Assembly: GCA_017590115.1 (NCBI GenBank)
Contig: JAGGNK010008337.1
Span: 434,001 to 498,000, forward strand
Reading direction: 5' to 3'
Origin: Montifringilla adamsi
Taxonomy: Eukaryota; Chordata; Aves; Passeriformes; Passeridae
Length of the DNA stretch: 64,000 bases
The position numbers and the translations under genes are program-made. The notes under the pieces are model-generated. The model saw only the letters and a list, made by a program, of their open reading frames with translations. It searched no databases and was not told where the DNA came from. This document shows positions 56,401-64,000 of this stretch, piece by piece. The first letter of the stretch is position 1. Each line of letters starts with the position of its first letter.

Positions 56401-58605
56401 TGGGACAAGCAGACAAGCAGGGCATGTCCTTTGGGGACATGTCCCCAGGCTATGACCTGCAATTAGGTGTTACATGGCTACGGGGCTTTCTTGGATGGAC
56501 AGCACTCTCCTGTCTCTAGGATGGAGTCCAGTCAGTCTGTTTATGTTGTGTTTCCCCAGCATCAATCCATACAAATGTACACAGTAATAATTCTTAAACA
56601 TGGATGCATCCTTTTCCTAAGAAAGGAAGAACAGATCTGCTGTATCAAGAGAACAGAGTAAAAAGCATTCTTTCCCTGAGTATTTCCTATCTCTATCTAC
56701 TAGACAGGTTCTGCTAAGTGAGGAAGTCTAATTGGATTTTGGGGGTTTATTAAATCAGAGAAGTGCAAGTTCAATTTCAAATACTCTCACAATTTGTCTT
56801 TTCAGAATAAAATCTCTCACTCCCTAAATGCTGCATTTTTTTTAAAGTACCTAGGAAAAGGGATTGGAATAATCAACCAGTGGTTTAGGCCACAGAAGAA
56901 TTTTAAAGGTCTCCTGTAGTCACATTAGTGAAAATAATATTCAGCTCAATTTAGAAGAACTCCCTTGACTACTCAGTGCTAGTTTTAGCACCTTCTCTAT
57001 TTGGACAGGAAGATATTGTGGCATCTGAATAAACGCCAGGTCCAGAGATGCTGAGCTCTTCCAAAATTCATTGGTAAATTCAGCAGTCCCAGTTCTCCTC
57101 CCACTTTGCCATTTGCTGTGATTTAGTACTGAAATTCCAGTGGCATTCACAATATGCTGGTTCAATATGTTAGGAAAACTCAGGCAGCGCATAGGCCGCA
57201 CAAATGCGGCTCAGGAGAGGCAGGGCTGATATTTACTGATGGCTTGGCCCCGAGCAAATCACTTCCCTTTCCTGCGCCTCTCCTTCCCACTCATCATCTG
57301 CGTTGTCTGTTGAGATCCCAGGCATTTGGGGGCAGCAGGCTCTCCTGCCTTGTGTTGTGGGGGTACTCATATGAGGCTCTCTTCCTGGTTGTTGAATAGA
57401 TTTCAGCAGGAGCTGCATCCAGCACAGAGCTGACGTCAAGTGGCGGTTAGGAATGGCGTGTCCAGGGAACTGAGCAGCAAAAAGGGACAGATTGCTCGTG
57501 AGACAAGAGCGCGTTTTGGCTGCAAGGGGCCCCGATCTAAAGTGTTTGTGGAGGAGAAGTGATGCTGACTATGCTCAGTGACCCATCTGTCTGTCTGTAC
57601 GTGGAAATTTAATTTTGTCTCCACTGGACTCCATTGATCTTCACAGTGGTGATTGATTTCAAGGCCATAAAGCCTACGGCTGGGGTTGTTCTTGTTCCTG
57701 AATGAGACCTGATGTAATTTTCTTCCTGTTGTCTCTGCTGGAGACTCCTCTGGTTGTCAGGAGTACTGGGACTGTCAGTGCTGATGACCCTGATTAAAAA
57801 TGTCACCAGCTCCAGCACCAGGGCTTACATGGCATCTGAAAATAATATGTCCTGTCAGGCAGCAGCAAAGTTTTCAACCACCTGATGGCTGAACACTCTA
57901 AACTAAACTGAGTTGAGATTTTCCAACTTTTAAACCTCTTTATTGTGGAGAGTGTGAAATATGGCCTGACCGAGTTGGTTTTTTGCCTCCAGGAAGGTAT
58001 TAGCTGTGAGGACCAAGCCAGGGTCCCCTTCCTTAGCACCACGGAAAATCAGAGAACTCCCAGCTCCAAAGTGGTCAATCTAGGATATCTTGTGAACCTT
58101 GAAATCCTGATAAATATTTCAGAGATGCATAAATAAATAGCATTTAAATGCTGTGCTGACCAATTTTCTATAAATAGCTGCAAGTGTTTATGGAGAGGGA
58201 AGTATTTAAAGCAGACTGGGAAAATGGATCAAGGGCCCTTCTCACCTTCCCCTCTTGCAGTGTTATGCCAAGAACATGAGAGTGGTCCTGGCACAAGGCT
58301 CCCAGAGCCCTGCAGCAAACTCAGCCACTTGTCCCTGACTCCAGGTCACCTTCAGAGACTGTTTCCTTCATTTATCTCCAGAATCCTCTCCCAGTGCATC
58401 TTCAGGTATGACCAAACCAGTGCCTTGGCAACCAGGGAACAGTGTCTTGCACAGTTCTAGTGAGGGTTAGGGATGAGCAGGGGCAGTGGCACATAAAGCC
58501 ATGGCCAGGCTCTAGCAATGTGAATTTTAAAAGAGCCACTTCCAGTGTCAGGCTCTCTATCACTTTTGCTCACAAGGAAAGTGCAAATGAAGTGCAAGTC
58601 CTTAC
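50436..58605 (-). other. SNAP25: SNAP25 intron 3
   Basis: An 8,170-nt GT-AG intron. A GC-richer patch at about 51,560-52,200 opens two overlapping plus-strand frames of about 193 and 200 codons that I reject as genes. A C9 run lies at 52,408-52,416 and a T/G-rich stretch at about 54,550-54,620. No mobile element is recognised. Confidence 0.88.
50462..50501 (-). promoter_or_regulatory. SNAP25: Displaced polypyrimidine tract before SNAP25 exon 4
   Basis: The plus strand is 40 nt of pure purine (GAGAGA-type), so the SNAP25 sense strand is a pure CT tract. Its near end lies about 25 nt upstream of the acceptor AG. Immediately upstream the sense strand reads CACTGATC, a close branch-point match (CTGAT, branch A at 50,502). 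No AG occurs from there to the acceptor. This suggests a branch point about 66 nt from the splice site. Confidence 0.6.
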
Positions 58606-58647
58606 CTCTTCAACAAGCTGCAGCATTCGACGGGTGCTCTCAAGGGA
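58606..58647 (-). CDS. SNAP25: SNAP25 exon 3 (residues 25-38)
   Basis: This 42-nt microexon-sized exon encodes SLESTRRMLQLVEE, in phase 0 on both sides. The acceptor follows a tract read as TTTTTTTTTCAG and the donor is GTAAGGAC. It lies in the N-terminal half of the first SNARE helix (about residues 19-81). Its length and sequence match the vertebrate SNAP25 gene structure. Confidence 0.97.
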
Positions 58648-59416
<769 letters not shown>

Positions 59417-62010
59417 CTGGAAGACAGCGAAAAGGAAGAGAAAGAGTGCAGTTAGGAGCCGTGCTTAAACATCACTTCCACAAAAATGCTTTTGTTACAT
59501 CCCTGTCCTCAGCCAAAGTACCATTCGGGATAGTAATTCCTACATAGTAGAGAGCAAAACCTTCCTTTTTTCTTAACCTTTCAAATGCAATTCATACAGA
59601 AGCTGGACACTCAGGAGACGCTATTTGCTGCCAGAAACAATCTTGAAACCCATTCATTCTTCTCTAGAATTGAAAGGCTTAATGTGCAGGAGGTCAAGGT
59701 CAAGCCTATGCCCCTCATGTCCCATGTTTCAGCTGCATTGCTTGGAGGGCTGGGTACTCAGCTAACACATTTGTAATTAAATTAAAGACTATGAAACTTT
59801 GCATATTTTTATTGGGTAATGACTTATCCACCATGCTACAGCTCAGACTATGAAATACTATTTACAGCTAGACTAGGAGAAGTCTACACGGGAGAGAACC
59901 CTTCATTTTGGGGGAAGTGACAGTAGGACCTAACTGGTATTTTCAACTTCTCCACAAAGTGGGTCAGGTTCTGATCTTCGTTATTGGTCTTGGTACAGAA
60001 GGACACCCCTGAGCTGGTCCTGACCAGAGGTTAGGATGCAGCCCATTAATCCTCGATTTGGTAGGGTTTCTTTTTTGTTACAAATTCAAGCTAGCTCTGA
60101 TTACTGAGCATGACTTGATTAAGAAAGGCGGGCCCTCCTACCATCTGTCAGGTCTTTATAACAACAACACAGGCTTATTTCTTTGCTTGATTCAAGCATG
60201 GCACATTGCAAATTACTGCTCACTGAATGTTAGATTTGTTCATTGCAGGAAAACCTAATTGCAGGTGCAGAGGAGGTGGGGAAGTTGTGGGGGACTGCAA
60301 GTAAACAGCCATAAAGCAGATGCCATCATGCTCAATTACAGAAAGAGGACAAAAGCAGCCCCTTTCAGCAAAGCTGCTCTAAGGAAGGCAGGATCCCGGG
60401 GGCTGTTTTCTGTCCTGTCTTTGCGATATGTGCAGCCTTTATGAAACAAGATAAGTCAGGGCAGAGCTTGGCTCTAAAATTTTAGCAATAACAACTCTGT
60501 TAAAATAGAAGTTGCTATATATTGGAGATTAAACCATTCCTCTCTTTGATGGTGCTCTCCATCAGGACATCAGGAGTATGAGCTGAGCAGGTAGAGCTGG
60601 GTGGCAGTGATATTTCCTGGATCACACCCTGTTTGCTTAGAAAGGTGTAAGGAAAGCAGACAGTTCCTTGCATTTCCTCTGCAGCTTCAGCAACAGATCT
60701 GCTGTTTTTTCTTATCTAAGAGGGAATATGTGACCTTCATGCCTCCACATTAGCTGTGCCCTCACTCGTGGTTGCTTTTCCTCTTTGAAGCTACAGCAGG
60801 AAGAAATCCATCTCGAGGAGTCAGCCCTGCAGCTACTGGCACAATATTCCACTTTCATCACTGTGCACATCGCCACATCCTTGTCAGAGGGAGGCTGGCA
60901 TTTTGTGATAGGTCACACCATGTGTAGGAGCCTAAATGTCTGCTGGAGAAGGAGGCCACCTGGTCCTGCCAGCTGCATGGTCACAGCAGTGTGAAGGACC
61001 GAGCTTAGGCAACTCGTCTGCAACCCCAGCTGATGCAAAGGCAGAGCTTAATTTCATGACTAATACTCAGGCTGGTGTCGGACACTTCAAGGATGCTCAC
61101 AAAGAGCAGGAAATGAGCTTTACAAAAACATGGTGCACTTGGATATTTAGGAGGAAAAGATAAACCGGGAACTGGTCTCTTCCGGAAGGGCATGTGAAGG
61201 TGTGGGGCTACTCTCAAGGCCACCCCAACCTTCCCACCCTGCTGCTGTGCTGGTGGTGCCCTTCGTAGCACTCAGCTCCAGGAAAACACTGCTCCTGGCC
61301 AGAAAATGGAGCATGCTCAGGCGGGATAAAAGAAGTTATTTTGGTAAAGAACTGTGCTCCAAACTCCTGTCCCACTTGGCACAGGCTGGCTGTAGCACTG
61401 GTCACTGCTTCACAAATTGTGGTTTTTTTCCCCAGATTGAGTCATAACCCAGAGCTGAAATATTTCTGGCATAGCCTCTGTACCAGAACACCAAGATTAA
61501 GTCTGTGGACCTAGTTTTTGAGCATCTGGTTAAAATATTCTCCTCTGCCTGGGCCCCTCACTACACTTGGGCTGGCAGAATAGTAGCACTGAGCTTGAGC
61601 CAAAATCAGGACAATTTGTTTCGGGTTTTGGGACTGATCTAATTGGTAGATACATATAGATGTTGATGGGCAGGAAAGTGGTTCTGCTCTGTGTCTGTTG
61701 GTATCATCTCACTAGCTGTAAAGTGGGAGGTGATGCATCAGTGAGAGGGTGGGATGCTAACAGGGAATTTGGTTCATTTTCTAAGCATATCCAGTGTGAG
61801 CTGAATAATTACAGACCTGTAAGTGAGTGGAGGTGACATGAGGGCTTCTACTGACAACACCAATTTATTTATTGACTGTTGGTTAGTCTCTGCAGATAAA
61901 AAAAAAAAAAATCACAGAAAATTCTATTCTCAGGTAGATTCTAGCCTGACTTTTGATGTTTTCCTTACAATTTTTTTTGATCACGAGCCAGTGGTGGTAA
62001 TGGGTGGTGC

Positions 62011-62066
62011 AAAAAAAAAAAAAAAACCAAAAAAACCAAAACAACAACAACAACAACAACAACAAA
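62011..62066. repeat. Poly(A) with (CAA)n repeat
   Basis: A 16-A run is followed by CCAAAAAAACCAAA and then about eight CAA units (62,041-62,066). It lies about 20 bp from the 3' end of the neighbouring minus-strand CR1. A separate A13 run is at 61,899-61,911. Confidence 0.92.
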
Positions 62067-62088
62067 GTAAACAAATGTGGAGAGATTT

Positions 62089-62375
62089 TACAGAAGCACG
62101 GAATGGTTTGGGTTGGAAGGTTCTTTAAAGATCATCTCATTCCAATCCCCTGCCACGGACAGGGACACCTTTCACTAGACCAGGTTCCTCAGAGTATGAT
62201 CCAACCAGACCTTGAACGCTTCCAGGGACAGGGCATCCACAGCTTCTCTGGACAACCTGTTCTGGTGACTCACCATCCTCAGAATCAAGAATTTCTTCCT
62301 AACATTTAATCTAAACCTACTATCTGTCAGTTTGAAGCCATTGTCCCTTGTCTTGTCACTTCATGCTCTGGTGGG
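62089..62375 (-). mobile_element. CR1 3' fragment in SNAP25 intron 1
   Basis: About 287 bp of CR1 read on the minus strand, so in the same direction as SNAP25 transcription. The 3' end is the complement of GCACGGAATGGTTTGGGTTG; further in are CCTGCCACGGACAGGGACAC, AGGGCATCCACAGCTTCTCT and AGAATTTCTTCCTAACATTT. It is 5'-truncated near 62,375 and has no usable open frame. Confidence 0.92.
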
Positions 62376-64000
62376 GTTTTTTTAGTTACCTCTTTTGGTT
62401 TGTTAGAACCATCAGTTGGCATCTTAGTGACAGACATGTCTTATTTTGCATCAAGCTAAAAAAAGTGTCAGAGCTTGTAACCGGAGAGATGTTGTGCAGC
62501 AAGTGATCAAACTTGACAGGTTTATTGAGATTGTTTGGTATTTGTAAAGCACTTAGCATGGATTGAGAAATAGCAAAAAGCATTCTTCCAGACAAGTCAT
62601 TTTACATCAAGTTTTAGTCATAAACAGAAGTGCCCCGCAGCTGTGCTGATTCAACTTTATTTAATAGAAAACCATGCCCAAGAATCAATAAAGGTTACTA
62701 ATTTGCACACACTGTGATAAACTACATATATTTTGTAGATGGCAAGGAATGAGTTGAAATTTTTTTTCAGATTTTGCAATTTATAATGTGGAATAGGACA
62801 GATTAGAGATAGGATTTTCCTTGAAAAGTCCTGTTTAGGCTGAAATGCCATTCCAGGGTCATGAATTTCCAACAACAAACCCTGTTATCCATAAAAATCC
62901 TGTATAGAGAATTATGTTTTAAAGGGAATTATTGCTCTGAAGTACAAAGTAACAGTTCTCCCTCCATGGTGTTTCTTAGGAACACATATAAAAAGCTTTT
63001 ATTTAAAACATTGAAAATTAACGATTTCAGGAATGGTCAAGGAAAGTTAAATCATGATGAATTTGCTCTTACCAATGCTGGACAGACTTTCAAAAGTATA
63101 AGGTTTGGCTCAGGCCCATTGAAACCTGCACTTGTTTAAGTAGAACAGAAACAGGCCTAAGATAGTATTGAGGACTTAGGGTAATAGAATCCTTGCAGAA
63201 TTTATATTTTTGTTACTAGTTGATATTTTGCGTTCTGTTCTCATTGAAGTTAATTTGAACCAAGTATCAAAATCCTACAATTGCCTTAGGAATCTCTAAT
63301 ATAACTGGAATAAACTCTCCAAAGTGTACTCTGTACTTTTAACTTAAACTACATTTTATTTTATCTACTGTCCCTGCAGAGATGACAAATCAGAAAACCA
63401 AAGTAGGGATGTAATATGTTAAGCTCTTTCAATCTAAAAATTTGATTAAAAAAAAAGAAAAAGGTTGCTACAGAAGTTACAGACCCTACATTCACTCAAT
63501 TTGTGTTTATACTTGTGGTAATTGCCTATACAAATTCAGCCTCAAAATTTCATGTGGACCTTGGTTTTTCCATTTCAGAAAAGGAAATCCTCTGGGTTCA
63601 CACACAAACATCCATGGTACTCTTTGAAAAGGAGAAAAAAGCCCAAACACTGCTACAAAATATTGTGTACAGCGTGTTCCAGGCTCTGCTCTGTGTCTCC
63701 TACACAGTGCAAGTAACTGCAGGCACTTGGGTCATTTACACCAAATTCCCTGCAGGCAGTCTTGTCCCTTATGCCAGTGCTCATACAGAAGGACCACAGA
63801 CAATGTTAGAGAGAAATACAGAGACTGCCTAATGGAAGGGCACTGCCTATTATACTTTGAATTCTGCATCTGCTATTTCAGTAGCGCCAAGATGCAGTAA
63901 AGAATCCCTTAGCAAGAACATTATTTAATCCATATGGAGTAATACTGAAGGCTCAGAGAGACCCACGTCTGTCCCCAGAGGAAGAGAGATACAGCGACTG

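Larger units (their letters stand above)
59417..64000 (-). other. SNAP25: SNAP25 intron 1 (partial)
   Basis: This is the 3' part of intron 1, reaching the window edge. It contains the CR1 copy and A-rich/CAA repeats listed below. No CpG-rich promoter-like region or candidate exon 1 is visible, so the transcription start lies beyond the window. Confidence 0.8.

Overview
This is a vertebrate nuclear window, almost certainly from a bird. It carries the 3' end of MKKS on the plus strand and nearly the whole coding part of SNAP25 on the minus strand. The two genes converge tail to tail, the same neighbour relationship known for the human chromosome 20 orthologues. The avian call rests on several CR1 non-LTR retrotransposon fragments with the typical 3' end ending in TTCTATGA, the compact SNAP25 introns, and the absence of any Alu, L1 or other mammal-type repeat that I could recognise.

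Layout. Bases 1-1162 hold the last two coding exons of MKKS, a group II chaperonin-like BBS protein. A 3'UTR follows that may run to about 3,220. From there to about 30,800 I see no convincing gene: only intergenic sequence with CR1 fragments, homopolymer and simple repeats, a recent 74/78-bp tandem duplication and some GC-richer patches. From about 30,800 to 59,416 lies SNAP25, read right to left: exon 2 with the start codon, exons 3 and 4, the alternative exons 5a and 5b, then exons 6, 7 and 8 with the stop codon. All splice sites are GT-AG, all phases agree, and either exon 5 version gives 206 residues. The non-coding first exon and promoter should lie beyond base 64,000. Bases 59,417-64,000 are intron 1 and contain another CR1 fragment.

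How the genes work. SNAP-25 is the neuronal plasma-membrane Qb/Qc SNARE; it pairs with syntaxin-1 and VAMP2 to drive regulated exocytosis. The exon 5a/5b choice changes nine residues, including the spacing of the palmitoylated cysteines. MKKS (BBS6) helps assemble the BBSome together with BBS10, BBS12 and CCT. I infer no shared function for the two genes; their proximity is conserved synteny.

The most interesting sequence signals are splicing architecture: a 137-nt intron between exons 5a and 5b with a displaced polypyrimidine tract, a similar displaced branch-site arrangement before exon 4, and a cluster of GCATG motifs downstream of exon 5b. I found no evidence of a wholly new system in this window.
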